Of a DNA stretch of 60,663 bases, positions 27,564 to 36,120 are shown piece by piece. The first letter of the stretch is position 1; the number at the start of each line of letters is the position of its first letter. The notes under the pieces were generated by a model. It did not search any database. It saw only the letters and a list, made by a program, of their open reading frames with translations, and was not told the origin of the DNA. The DNA comes from Rhodospirillales bacterium (GTDB lineage: Bacteria > Pseudomonadota > Alphaproteobacteria > Micavibrionales > Micavibrionaceae), in NCBI GenBank assembly GCA_020638295.1, contig JACKIU010000005.1:1-60663 (forward strand), written 5' to 3'. Both the position numbers and the translations under genes were made by a program.

Positions 27564-28323
27564 GGACATAATTAATAAAAAACGGGTCTTTGGGCGGCGC
27601 ATTGGCCGCCCTTTGAATAAGAGCCGGGCAGACGTGATTGAAACGCTTTTGCCGCAGCTTTCTGTGCCTGAAGACGTTTTACGCGAAGATGGTCAGCTTG
27701 CCCCCTCCTCTATTTTTGATGCGCCGTATCAAGAATGCTGGATGGAGATCGGGTTTGGCAACGGCGAACATTTGAGCGCGTTGATGCGTCGCCATCCCGA
27801 GCATGCCTATTTGGGGGCGGAACCGTTTATTAACGGTATGGCGAGTTTTTTAAAGGATATCGCTGAGGACATTCTCACACAGCATCCCCACGAAGGTGGG
27901 GATCCCCGCCTGCGCGGGGATGCTAAAATAAAAGTTCTCATGGATGATGCGATGATGCTGGCCCATTCTTTGGAAGACGGTTGTCTGGACGGGATGTATA
28001 TTCTCAATCCCGATCCGTGGCACAAAAAGCGCCATCACAAGCGCCGGATTGTGAATCGCGATAATCTGGAATGTTTTCACCGTATTTTAAAGCCCGGCGG
28101 GCAGTTGATCCTGTCCACCGATGTGCCGTATCTGGCCGAATGGATGATTACCGAGGTGATGGTTCATGGCGGTTTCACATGGCTGGCTAACCGTAAAACC
28201 GACTGGGAAACCAAGCCTTCGGAGTGGATTGATACGGCCTATCAAACCAAAGGCGCGAAAGGCGCAGACAAGATGGTGTATTTGGTGTTTGAGCGTTTCT
28301 TTTTCACTCCGCATCAGGTGTAA
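27559..28323 (+). CDS. trmB: tRNA (guanine-N7-)-methyltransferase
   Basis: Makes m7G46 in tRNA. The 254-residue protein has the SAM-binding EIGFGNGEHL near residue 66, the ILNPDPWHKKRHHKRR motif typical of TrmB, and a C-terminal segment with NRKTDWETKPSEW. Two oddities: the start codon lies in the end of a palindromic repeat, and residues about 108-123 (HPHEGGDPRLRGD) are encoded by another palindromic element inserted between conserved segments. The frame stays open across it, so the protein may tolerate the insert as a surface loop. Confidence 0.93.
   Translation: MTDIINKKRVFGRRIGRPLNKSRADVIETLLPQLSVPEDVLREDGQLAPSSIFDAPYQECWMEIGFGNGEHLSALMRRHPEHAYLGAEPFINGMASFLKDIAEDILTQHPHEGGDPRLRGDAKIKVLMDDAMMLAHSLEDGCLDGMYILNPDPWHKKRHHKRRIVNRDNLECFHRILKPGGQLILSTDVPYLAEWMITEVMVHGGFTWLANRKTDWETKPSEWIDTAYQTKGAKGADKMVYLVFERFFFTPHQV
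27881..27924. repeat. palindromic element inside the trmB coding region
   Basis: AGCATCCCC (27881-27889) and GGGGATGCT (27916-27924) form the outer stem. Inside, CCCCAC/GTGGGG and CCCCGC/GCGGGG make two further hairpins. It is translated in trmB, comparable in principle with the in-frame Rickettsia palindromic elements. Confidence 0.7.
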
Positions 28324-28573
28324 ATTGAGGGCTTACACCACCTGGCGTTACCACACAATAATGTGGCAAACCTAAGAAGCTTCTTTTTTCGGAAACGTGC
28401 CGCATCTCGGAACCAGACTTAACCTGAGATTCAAAAGCGCTCTGAATCGTAATTTTGTTTTCTCTTGCGTAGAGATCACAATTGTCTTCCGCGCCTTGCA
28501 TGATAGCGCCAACAGCTGATGCCAGCGCATATACACCCAAAATTCCACCCATAACTTTCGTGCTTTTATCCAT
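28304..28573 (-). CDS. small membrane-anchored or exported protein, unknown
   Basis: An 89-residue protein with a hydrophobic N-terminal segment (MGGILGVYALASAVGAIM, about 8-25) and a polar remainder with Cys32 and a late Cys. AAAGG lies 7 bases before the ATG, which supports expression. It converges on trmB and overlaps its end by 20 bases. No family recognised. Confidence 0.55.
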   Translation of the reverse strand: MDKSTKVMGGILGVYALASAVGAIMQGAEDNCDLYARENKITIQSAFESQVKSGSEMRHVSEKRSFLGLPHYCVVTPGGVSPQFTPDAE

Positions 28574-28639
28574 AATCTAACCTTTCTTTCATTTCGATTA
28601 TTCGCCGTCAGGATATATGAAAAAAAATTATGTCAAATG

Positions 28640-29160
28640 AACTACCCCGCCGCAAGCAGCGGGGTATCAGAACAGGGAGAGTTGCCTATCTTCGTGTAGC
28701 TTGAGATATTCTTTTCCCTGATTTTGGACGTATTTCTTTATCATGTCCTCATCACCATGCTTTCCTACTGTAGAAGCGAAATAACCATCGGTCCAAAACT
28801 CACCGCCCCAAAGCTGTTTTTAACATGAGGACATGATCGAAATATCTCACGCGCCGTAATGCTCTTGATGATCGTTACCAGCTTTGTTACTGGATAACTC
28901 GGAACGGATTGCACCAAAAAATGAACGTGATCCTCATCTGTCCCTATCTCTAAAAATTTTAGCTGGTAACGATCTGCTATCTTCAAACAAACATCGCGCA
29001 ACACTTCATCAACCTGCGCATCGAAAACGGCGCGACGATATTTCGCCGGAAACACCAGATGATACAGCAAAACAGTAACATTATGGCTCTTATGGATATA
29101 TTCGCTCACGCGAATATTTTACGCCCCAAGGGGCGGGGAATAAATCCCAAAGAGATTAAA
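28640..29160 (-). mobile_element. IS200/IS605-type insertion sequence
   Basis: A single Y1-type transposase gene lies between two short hairpins: right end CCCCGC/GCGGGG (28645-28664) and left end GCCCC/GGGGC (29123-29134). No terminal inverted repeats, no target duplication and no tnpB-like gene, as expected for an IS200 group element. The exact ends are approximate. It sits in the gap between trmB and rimP. Confidence 0.75.
28667..29109 (-). pseudogene. tnpA: IS200-like TnpA transposase, frameshifted
   Basis: A single-strand transposase of the Y1 (HUH) family. The HUH-type motif is in DEDHVHFLVQ and the N-terminal LLYHLVFPAKYRR is characteristic. The reading frame from 29109 shifts at the T-run 28817-28821 (A-run in the gene) after CPHVK; one more A would give KQLWGGEFWTDGYFAS and continue to a stop at 28667. 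The catalytic Tyr lies in the shifted part, so the gene as written is inactive. Confidence 0.75.
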
Positions 29161-29221
29161 AAATGCTTGCTCTGGTGCTTATGTAACGTTATAAGGCTTC
29201 AACAACCTGATCATTTGATAT

Positions 29222-29252
29222 GGGTGGGCTCATCAAGAGGCCCGCCTTTTTT
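29222..29252 (+). terminator. intrinsic terminator before rimP
   Basis: GGTGGGC (29223-29229) pairs with GCCCGCC (29240-29246) with one G-U, then TTTTTTG. It probably ends the metK-trmB transcript and is now separated from trmB by the IS element. Confidence 0.7.
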
Positions 29253-29289
29253 GTTGGGTTTTTTATTAGTAAACAGAAACACCGTGCTT

Positions 29290-29350
29290 GACACGGGGCC
29301 CATTCGGTTAAAACACATCCTATGGGCCCCGGATTAAATCCGGGGTTTCA
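29290..29350. repeat. palindromic repeat upstream of rimP
   Basis: GGGCCCAT (29296-29303) pairs with ATGGGCCC (29322-29329), and CCCCGGAT overlaps into a second hairpin with ATCCGGGG (to 29345). It lies just upstream of the rimP start. Confidence 0.6.
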
Positions 29351-29361
29351 AAAGGGTTTCT

Positions 29362-29936
29362 ATGAAACAAACACCGTTAGAAAACCGCTTGAGCGAATAT
29401 GCACGGCCCGTGATTGAAGATCTCGGCTTTGCGTTGGTGCTAATTAAGGTGGTTGGTGAAGGCGGCAGCCAGAACGTGCAGATTCTGGCCGAAGACCCGG
29501 CGACGCGCAATCTGGGCGTCGATGATGCGGCGAAGATCAGCCGGGCTTTATCCGCCGTCTTTGACGTTGAAGACCCGATTAAAGGCGCGTATCGTCTTGA
29601 GGTCAGCAGCCTGGCATCGACCGCCCGTTGGTGCGGATTGAGGATTTTGAAGCCTATAAAGGGTTTGAAGCGAAGATTGAAAGCTGCGTCCCGGCGGAAA
29701 ACGGGCAAAAGCGCTTTCGCGGGATTTTGCAGGGATTGAACGGCGAAAATGTGTTGATTGACACCGATCAGGGCAAGGCCGAGATCCCGTTTGTGAATTT
29801 GACCAAGGCTAAATTGGTCATGAGTGATGAATTAATACAAAAACAGCAAATCTATAAGGAGAAAGAAAAATGGAATTGCTACAAGTTGCGGATAACGTCG
29901 CAAGAGAGAAAAACATTGATCGCGAGATCGTCGTGA
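29362..29936 (+). pseudogene. rimP: ribosome maturation factor RimP, frame broken once
   Basis: RimP helps assemble the 30S subunit. The first frame gives the N-terminal domain (about 80 residues, ending YRLEVSS) and then garbage. The second frame resumes at 29613 with GIDRPLVRIEDFEAY, the expected next segment. One missing C near 29610 accounts for it. As written the second frame runs to 29936, overlapping nusA by 67 bases, so another indel near the end is possible. The position directly before nusA is the standard one. Likely a sequence error in a functional gene. Confidence 0.8.
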
Positions 29937-31438
29937 CGGCGATGGAAGAAGCGATCCAAAAGGCCGGCCGTTCAAAATACGGTCACGACCATGACATTCG
30001 TGCGGAGATCAACCGCAAGACCGGAAGCATTGCGTTGAAGCGTTATCGTGAAGTGGTCGAAGAGACGGCCGAGATTGAAAATGAAATGGCGCAAATTCCG
30101 CTATCGAAAGCGCAGCGTATTAAGCCGGATGCTAAGGTTGGTGAATTTTTGACGGATGAGCTGCCGCCGCTGGACTTTGGCCGAATTGCCGCGCAAACCG
30201 CCAAGCAGGTCATCATGCAAAAAGTCCGCGAGGCCGAACGGGCGCGTCAATATGCTGAATTTAAAGACCGCGTCGGCGAGGTGATTAACGGCGTGGTAAA
30301 ACGTGTTGAATACGGCAATGCGAGTGTTGATATTCAGGGGCGCGCCGAAGCGGTGCTGCGCCGGGATGAAGGTCTGCCGCGCGAACATCTGAAAACCGGC
30401 GATCGTGTACGCGCCATTATTTATGAAGTGCGCGAAGAAATGCGCGGCCCGCAAATCTTCCTTTCACGGACGCACCCTGAGTTTATGGCCAAGCTGTTCA
30501 TGCAGGAAGTGCCGGAAATTTATGACGGGATTATCGAGATTAAATCTGTGGCCCGTGATCCGGGAAGCCGCGCGAAGATCGCGGTTGTCTCCAAAGAGGG
30601 CTCGATCGACCCGGTTGGCGCTTGCGTCGGGATGCGCGGGAGCCGCGTTCAGGCCGTTGTCAACGAGCTGGGCGGTGAGAAAATCGACATTGTTCCATGG
30701 TCTGAAGACATTGCGAGCTTTGTCGTCAATGCGCTGCAACCCGCAGAAGTCGCCAAGGTTGTGCTGGATGAAGAAACCAAGCGTATGGAAGTGGTTGTAC
30801 CGGATGAGCAACTCTCGCTGGCGATTGGCCGCCGGGGACAAAATGTCCGGCTGGCCTCTATTCTGGTGGGCTGGGACATCGACATTCTGACGGAAGAAGA
30901 AGAGTCCACGCGCCGCGCCGAAGAGTTCAAGACCCGCTCGACCCTGTTCATGGAAGCTTTGGACGTTGATGATGTGATTGCGCACCTGCTGGTGGCCGAA
31001 GGCTTCACACGCGTTGAGGAAATCGCAGAAACACCGATTGAAGAGTTGAACCAGATTCAGGGCTTTGAGGAGGAAATTTCCACCGAGCTCCAAAATCGGG
31101 CGATTACATGGCTGGATGCGAAAGCTAAAGAGCTGGCTGAAAAGCAAGCCGAACTTGGCATTGCCGATGATTTGATGCGTGCGGAAGGCTTGCTGCCTTC
31201 ACAAATCATCAAACTTGGTGAAGCCGGGATCAAAACGCTGGATGATCTGGCGGATCTGGCTGCGGATGAACTGCTTGAAGCCTTGGGCGATGGCCAGATC
31301 ACCGAAAAAGACGCCAATACCGTGATTATGGCGGCGCGGGCTCACTGGTTCGAAGAAGAAGACAAGGCGGCGGCGGAAGCCGAAACGGCTGCGGCCTCTT
31401 CTGAAGAACCGGCGGCACAAGCCGAAGACGCGGCTTAA
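29870..31438 (+). CDS. nusA: transcription termination/antitermination factor NusA
   Basis: A 522-residue RNA polymerase-binding factor. In order: N-terminal domain (about 1-130), S1 domain (about 135-200), tandem KH domains (about 230-345, including PVGACVGMRGSRVQAVVNEL and LAIGRRGQNVRLAS), and C-terminal acidic helix-hairpin-helix repeats (about 360-500). GGAG lies 9 bases before ATG 29870. A strong terminator follows, so nusA and infB appear to be separate transcripts. Confidence 0.97.
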   Translation: MELLQVADNVAREKNIDREIVVTAMEEAIQKAGRSKYGHDHDIRAEINRKTGSIALKRYREVVEETAEIENEMAQIPLSKAQRIKPDAKVGEFLTDELPPLDFGRIAAQTAKQVIMQKVREAERARQYAEFKDRVGEVINGVVKRVEYGNASVDIQGRAEAVLRRDEGLPREHLKTGDRVRAIIYEVREEMRGPQIFLSRTHPEFMAKLFMQEVPEIYDGIIEIKSVARDPGSRAKIAVVSKEGSIDPVGACVGMRGSRVQAVVNELGGEKIDIVPWSEDIASFVVNALQPAEVAKVVLDEETKRMEVVVPDEQLSLAIGRRGQNVRLASILVGWDIDILTEEEESTRRAEEFKTRSTLFMEALDVDDVIAHLLVAEGFTRVEEIAETPIEELNQIQGFEEEISTELQNRAITWLDAKAKELAEKQAELGIADDLMRAEGLLPSQIIKLGEAGIKTLDDLADLAADELLEALGDGQITEKDANTVIMAARAHWFEEEDKAAAEAETAAASSEEPAAQAEDAA

Positions 31439-31552
31439 CGTGATGTTGAGGAGACAGGACCCATTTCGGATTTTAGACGCATATTGTTGTCGTTTTTCAA
31501 ACCTTCCGGCGTAGTTCGTGACGCTGGAGGCGAGAGCCTATTCTCAAAGCAT

Positions 31553-31590
31553 GGGGGGCACAATAATATTGTGTCCCCGTTGTTTTTTTT
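31553..31590 (+). terminator. intrinsic terminator after nusA
   Basis: GGGG-CACAAT (from 31555) pairs with ATTGTG-T-CCCC (31569-31578), followed by TTGTTTTTTTT. The stem has the same GGGG-CACAAT design as the one after rpsO. Confidence 0.8.
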
Positions 31591-31640
31591 ACCGCACATG
31601 CGGATAAATAAACCCAAATATTTAAATTTAAACAAAGATT

Positions 31641-31668
31641 TTGCACCGCTGGCTCAGTGGTGTATAAC
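31641..31668 (+). promoter_or_regulatory. candidate infB promoter
   Basis: TTGCAC (31641-31646), a 16-base spacer and TATAAC (31663-31668) lie about 50 bases before infB and after the nusA terminator. The ylxR gene that often lies in this gap is not seen. Confidence 0.4.
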
Positions 31669-31717
31669 CCTGTGTGCGCGGCTTTAAAACGCGCCGGAAA
31701 GACCTGAAGAAGAGATT

Positions 31718-34228
31718 ATGAGCGAAACGAAAAGCAAAGACAGCGACGAAACACAAAAAGACACCGTAAAAGACGGGGGTAAAAAGACGTTGAGCCTTGG
31801 CGGGACTTTGAGCCTGAAAGGCGGAGCGCCGACCGGGCCAAGACCGGGGGCTGCGCCGGGAACCGTTGCGGTCGAGGTGCGCCGCAAGAGAGCGCAGACG
31901 CCAGTTTCTGCGCCTGCGGACGCTGCACCGCAGGCCGATGCGCATTTATCGGATTCGGAGCGCGAGGCCCGGGCCAGAGCACTTGAAAAAGCGTTGGCCG
32001 AAGGCGGCAAGGCCAAGAGCACTCTGCCTAAACGCCGTACAACAATTGAAGACAAGAAAAAGGAAGAAGCCGCCCATAAAGAGGCTGCTGAAAAATCCGC
32101 ACGGGCGAAAGAACTCGAAGAACTGGAGCGCATTGAAGCCGAAGAGTCGAAACGCGCCGCCGATATGCAGGCCAATGCCCCTGCCCTGCCTGATCCGGAA
32201 AGCGCACATCATGCCCGGCGTGGCGGGAAATTCGCGGATGATGGCGAGGCTGAGAGCTATCGTGACAAGTTGAAAAAAGGCGCGCCGAAAGCGCCAACCA
32301 AGAGCACAGACGATCGCCGCGGCGGGCGGATGACCGTCACGCAGGCGCTCAACCGTGATTTTGAACGCGACCGCGGGCCATCTCTGGCGGCGCAGCGCCG
32401 GGCGCGTGAAAAGGCGCGCATGGCGGCGCAAGGGCCGAAAGAACCGGCACAAAAGGTTTACCGTGAAGTTGTCGTGCCTGAAGTTATTACCGTTGGCGAA
32501 CTGGCCAACCGGATGACCGAACCGACCGGTGAAGTGGTCAAGGTGTTGATGAAGCTGGGCGTGATGGCGACCGTGACCCAGAGTATCGATGCCGATACGG
32601 CGGAACTGGTTATCAGCGAGTTCGGCCATACAATCAAGCGTGTCACCGATGCCGATGTGGAAGAAGGTCTGGGCGGTATTGAGGATACACCGGAAAACCT
32701 TACATCGCGTCCGCCGGTCGTGACCATTATGGGCCACGTCGATCACGGGAAAACCTCTTTGCTCGATGCGCTGCGCCAGACCAATGTGGTGTCCGGCGAG
32801 GCGGGCGGCATTACCCAGCATATCGGGGCCTATCAGGTCAGCATGCCTTTGGGTGAGAAGATTACTTTCCTCGATACGCCGGGCCACGCGGCCTTTACCG
32901 AGATGCGCGCACGCGGGGCGCATGTGACGGATATCTGCGTCATTGTCGTGTCCGCAGAAGACAGCGTGATGCCGCAAACGATTGAGGCTATCAACCACGC
33001 CAAGGCGGCGAAGGTGCCGATCATTATCGCGGTGAACAAGATCGACCTGCCGGCTGCCGATCCGATGAAGGTTAAGACCGAGTTGCTTCAGCATGAAGTG
33101 GTGGTCGAGGAGTTGTCCGGGGACGTACAGTGCGTCGAAATTTCCGCAAAAAAGCGGATCAATCTCGACAAGCTGGAAGAAGCCATCATCCTGCAGGCTG
33201 AAGTGCTGGAGCTGAAAGCCAATCCGAACCGTCCGGCTCTGGGCGTTGTCGTCGAATCCAAGCTGGAAAAAGGCCGCGGGCCTGTGGCGACTGTGCTGGT
33301 GCAGAACGGGACTTTGCGCGTGGGCGATACCTTCGTTGCCGGGGCGGAGTTTGGGAAAGTGCGCGCGCTGATTAACGATCAGGGCGAGACTGTTGCCGAA
33401 GCTGTTCCCGGCCAGCCGGTCGAGGTTCTGGGCCTGAATGGGGCGCCGGATGCCGGAGATCCGGTCAATGTCACGCCCGATGAAGGTAAAGCGCGGGAAA
33501 TCAGCGAATACCGCCATCGCAAGCGCCGTGAGATGCAGGCTGTGGCCGCCGTTAAAGGCCGCACGACGATTGACGATCTGCTCGCCGCGCGTGAGGCCGG
33601 GCAGAAGACCGCTCTGCCCGTTATTGTCAAGGGCGATGTGCACGGCTCGGTTGAGGCTATTTTGGGTTCCTTTAACAAGATGGTCGAAGAAAACGAGGAT
33701 ATCGAAGTGCAGGCGCTGCACACCGGGGTTGGCGGGATCACCGAGTCCGATGTCAAGCTGGCGCGCGCTTCGGGCGGAATTATTATTGGCTTTAACGTCC
33801 GCGCCAATGCGCAGGCGCGCGATCTCGCCGCTCGCGAAGGCGTAGATATTCGCTATTATAACGTGATTTACGATGTGATCGACGATGCCAAGGCGATCCT
33901 GTCGGGCATGCTGTCACCGTCGCAACGCGAGGAATATATCGGGAATGCAACGATCCTGCAGGTGTTCAACATCACTAAGGTCGGGAAAGTGGCCGGGTGT
34001 ATGGTGGATATGGGCATCGTCAAGCGCGGCGCGGGCGTCCGTCTGCTGCGCGACGATGTAGTGATCCATGAAGGCAAGCTGAAAACCCTGCAGCGCTTTA
34101 AAGACGAAGTTAAAGAAGTCAAAGAAGGCACCGAGTGCGGGATGGCGTTTGAAAATTACGACGACATCAAGGAAGGCGATGTGATCGAATGCTTTGAGGT
34201 CATCGAAGAAGCCCGGACCGTTCAGTAA
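31718..34228 (+). CDS. infB: translation initiation factor IF-2
   Basis: An 836-residue GTPase that places initiator tRNA on the 30S subunit. A long charged, Ala/Lys/Glu-rich N-terminal region (about 1-250) contains the IF2 N-terminal-type segment; then comes the G domain with G1 GHVDHGKT at 339-346, G3 DTPGHAAF and G4 NKID, followed by domains II-IV. Its stop codon overlaps the next start (TAATG), so the ORF6N gene is coupled to it. Confidence 0.97.
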   Translation: MSETKSKDSDETQKDTVKDGGKKTLSLGGTLSLKGGAPTGPRPGAAPGTVAVEVRRKRAQTPVSAPADAAPQADAHLSDSEREARARALEKALAEGGKAKSTLPKRRTTIEDKKKEEAAHKEAAEKSARAKELEELERIEAEESKRAADMQANAPALPDPESAHHARRGGKFADDGEAESYRDKLKKGAPKAPTKSTDDRRGGRMTVTQALNRDFERDRGPSLAAQRRAREKARMAAQGPKEPAQKVYREVVVPEVITVGELANRMTEPTGEVVKVLMKLGVMATVTQSIDADTAELVISEFGHTIKRVTDADVEEGLGGIEDTPENLTSRPPVVTIMGHVDHGKTSLLDALRQTNVVSGEAGGITQHIGAYQVSMPLGEKITFLDTPGHAAFTEMRARGAHVTDICVIVVSAEDSVMPQTIEAINHAKAAKVPIIIAVNKIDLPAADPMKVKTELLQHEVVVEELSGDVQCVEISAKKRINLDKLEEAIILQAEVLELKANPNRPALGVVVESKLEKGRGPVATVLVQNGTLRVGDTFVAGAEFGKVRALINDQGETVAEAVPGQPVEVLGLNGAPDAGDPVNVTPDEGKAREISEYRHRKRREMQAVAAVKGRTTIDDLLAAREAGQKTALPVIVKGDVHGSVEAILGSFNKMVEENEDIEVQALHTGVGGITESDVKLARASGGIIIGFNVRANAQARDLAAREGVDIRYYNVIYDVIDDAKAILSGMLSPSQREEYIGNATILQVFNITKVGKVAGCMVDMGIVKRGAGVRLLRDDVVIHEGKLKTLQRFKDEVKEVKEGTECGMAFENYDDIKEGDVIECFEVIEEARTVQ

Positions 34229-34758
34229 TGACAAACAAAGCAAATACCATTATTGCCAATGAGGATGTGAACGCCCGTATTTTATGGCTACGTGAACAGA
34301 AAGTGATGCTGGACTATGACTTGGCTGAGCTTTATCAGGTTGAAACCAGAGTTCTTAATCAAGCTGTTGCCAGAAACATAGAGCGCTTTCCTATTGATTT
34401 CATGTTTCAGTTAACGCCTGAAGAGTTTGAAAATTGGAGATCACAAATTGTGATGTCCAATCCAGGTGCCAAGATGGGCCTTAGAAGGCCGCCTTTTGCC
34501 TTTACGGAACAGGGCATTGCCATGCTTTCAGGTGTATTGAAAAGCGAAAGAGCCATACAGGTTAACATAGCTATTATGCGCGCGTTTGTTCGCATGAGAG
34601 AATTTATGCTTTCTCACAAAGAAATGGCAGTACGCATAGATGAGATGGAGGCTAAGTACGATAAGCAGTTTGCTGCGGTATTCGACGCACTTCGTCAGTT
34701 ACTTGAAACGCCCGTTTCTAATAAAAATCCAATAGGATATATACATTACGAAAATTAG
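34228..34758 (+). CDS. ORF6N-domain DNA-binding protein
   Basis: A 176-residue protein. The ORF6N domain (about 15-100) is shown by VNARILWLREQKVMLDYDLAELY, then NIERFPIDFMFQLT and FAFTEQGIAML. The family is typical of phage and mobile-element antirepressor-like proteins. It is inserted between infB and rbfA and starts on the last base of the infB stop, so it may be read by reinitiation. It looks more AT-rich than its neighbours, which suggests horizontal origin. The C-terminal tail has a short coiled coil. Confidence 0.85.
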   Translation: MTNKANTIIANEDVNARILWLREQKVMLDYDLAELYQVETRVLNQAVARNIERFPIDFMFQLTPEEFENWRSQIVMSNPGAKMGLRRPPFAFTEQGIAMLSGVLKSERAIQVNIAIMRAFVRMREFMLSHKEMAVRIDEMEAKYDKQFAAVFDALRQLLETPVSNKNPIGYIHYEN

Positions 34759-34774
34759 GCTTGCCGACAGAAGT

Positions 34775-35173
34775 ATGAAACCACATCACACACATAAAGG
34801 CCCGTCGCAACGCCAGCTCCGCGTTGGGGAGCAGTTGCGCCATATTATTGCCGAAACGATGAATCGCGGTCATTTTCACCGTGAGGCTTTGCTGGATGCG
34901 GGCCGGGTGAGCGTGACCGAGGTGCGGGTGACGCCCGATCTGAAGCAAGCCAAGGTGTATGTGATGTCGCTGGGCGGGGTGGATATGGACACGATTCTGC
35001 CCGCCCTAAACGAAGAAGCGCACGTCTTTCAAAAAGAGATCGGCCGTCAGCAGGCGCTGAAATTCACCCCTAAGGTTCATTTTGTACGTGACGAAAGCTT
35101 TGACGAAGCGCAGAAAATTGATGAGCTGCTGCGCGGGGTGCACCTCCCTGAAAATGACGAGGGCGAAGGGTAG
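34775..35173 (+). CDS. rbfA: 30S ribosome-binding factor A
   Basis: A 132-residue KH-type factor for 16S 5'-end maturation. Family landmarks are RQLRVGEQLRHIIAETMNRG, VSVTEVRVTPDLKQAKVYVM and the C-terminal FTPKVHFVRDESFDEAQKIDELL. It is followed by truB after 5 bases. Confidence 0.95.
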   Translation: MKPHHTHKGPSQRQLRVGEQLRHIIAETMNRGHFHREALLDAGRVSVTEVRVTPDLKQAKVYVMSLGGVDMDTILPALNEEAHVFQKEIGRQQALKFTPKVHFVRDESFDEAQKIDELLRGVHLPENDEGEG

Positions 35174-35178
35174 CCCCG

Positions 35179-36102
35179 ATGGGACGGCGGAAAAAAGGCG
35201 ATAAGATTGACGGGTGGATCAATCTCGACAAGCCTTTGGGCCTGACCTCGACGCAGGCGATGGCCAAAGTGCGGCGGATTTTGAACGCGCAAAAGGCCGG
35301 GCATGCCGGGACGCTGGACCCGCTGGCGACCGGCATTTTGCCGATTGCGCTGGGGGAGGCCACCAAGACTATTCCGTTTATGCAGGACCGCCATAAAACC
35401 TATGAATTTACAGTCACATGGGGGGAGCGGCGCGATACCGATGACTCGGAAGGCGAAACGCTCGCCACTTCTGATGTGCGCCCTGCCCGCGATGATGTTG
35501 AAGCGATATTGGCTGATTTTACCGGCGTCATCTCGCAAATCCCGCCGCGATTTTCGGCAATCAAGATAGACGGGCAGCGGGCCTATGACCTAGCACGCGA
35601 TGGCGAAGAGGTTGAGTTGAAAGCACGGGAGGTTTTTATTGAAAGCCTTGAATTGCTTGAAGTCCGCGGTAATGAGGCTGATTTTGTTATGACCTGCGGG
35701 AAAGGCACCTATGTGCGTTCGCTGGCGCGGGATATGGCCGAAAGCCTCGGTACTTGCGGGTATGTGTCGGCGCTGCGGCGAACGCGGGTTGGGGGATTTG
35801 CGCAGGAACGTGCGATTTCTCTTGAAAAGCTAGAAGAAATGGGCGATAAAGCGCGCGAAGCTTTGCTGCCTCTGGTCAGTGCGCTGGACGACATCCCGGC
35901 TCTGGCTCTTAAGGAGGCTGAAGTGGCGAAGCTTCGCAACGGACAGGTTGTGTCCTTTGTGTCCAAGCCCGATTTTGAACGCATTAAAGCGGCGGGTTTG
36001 GAAAACGGCCAAAGCGCCGTGGCTGTCTTTCGGGATTTGCCGGTCGCTTTGGTAGAGCGCAAGGGGCCGAATATACAGCCGGTTCGTGTTTTTAACATTT
36101 AG
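35179..36102 (+). CDS. truB: tRNA pseudouridine-55 synthase
   Basis: A 307-residue enzyme making Psi55 in the T-loop. The catalytic motif HAGTLDPLATG has Asp47, and GWINLDKPLGLTS is the N-terminal TruB motif. KGTYVRSLARDMAE and a C-terminal PUA-like region follow. It lies between rbfA and rpsO with short gaps, so co-transcription is likely. Confidence 0.96.
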   Translation: MGRRKKGDKIDGWINLDKPLGLTSTQAMAKVRRILNAQKAGHAGTLDPLATGILPIALGEATKTIPFMQDRHKTYEFTVTWGERRDTDDSEGETLATSDVRPARDDVEAILADFTGVISQIPPRFSAIKIDGQRAYDLARDGEEVELKAREVFIESLELLEVRGNEADFVMTCGKGTYVRSLARDMAESLGTCGYVSALRRTRVGGFAQERAISLEKLEEMGDKAREALLPLVSALDDIPALALKEAEVAKLRNGQVVSFVSKPDFERIKAAGLENGQSAVAVFRDLPVALVERKGPNIQPVRVFNI

Positions 36103-36120
36103 ACATTTGAGGAGAAAACG

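Noticed and set aside
28811..28830. Programmed frameshift in the IS200 transposase
   Set aside because: The run is T-AAA-AAC in the gene, not a proper slippery heptamer, and IS200 transposases are normally made without recoding. A lost base is simpler.
31641..31682. tRNA-like segment (GCTGGCTCAGTGGT) upstream of infB
   Set aside because: Only a D-arm-like stretch is present; no anticodon arm, T-arm or acceptor pairing follows. It is better read as promoter sequence.
31946..33721. Long antisense reading frame of 591 codons over infB
   Set aside because: The composition (His, Arg, Phe, Leu-rich) is typical of the reverse of a coding strand, and infB is unmistakable on the plus strand.
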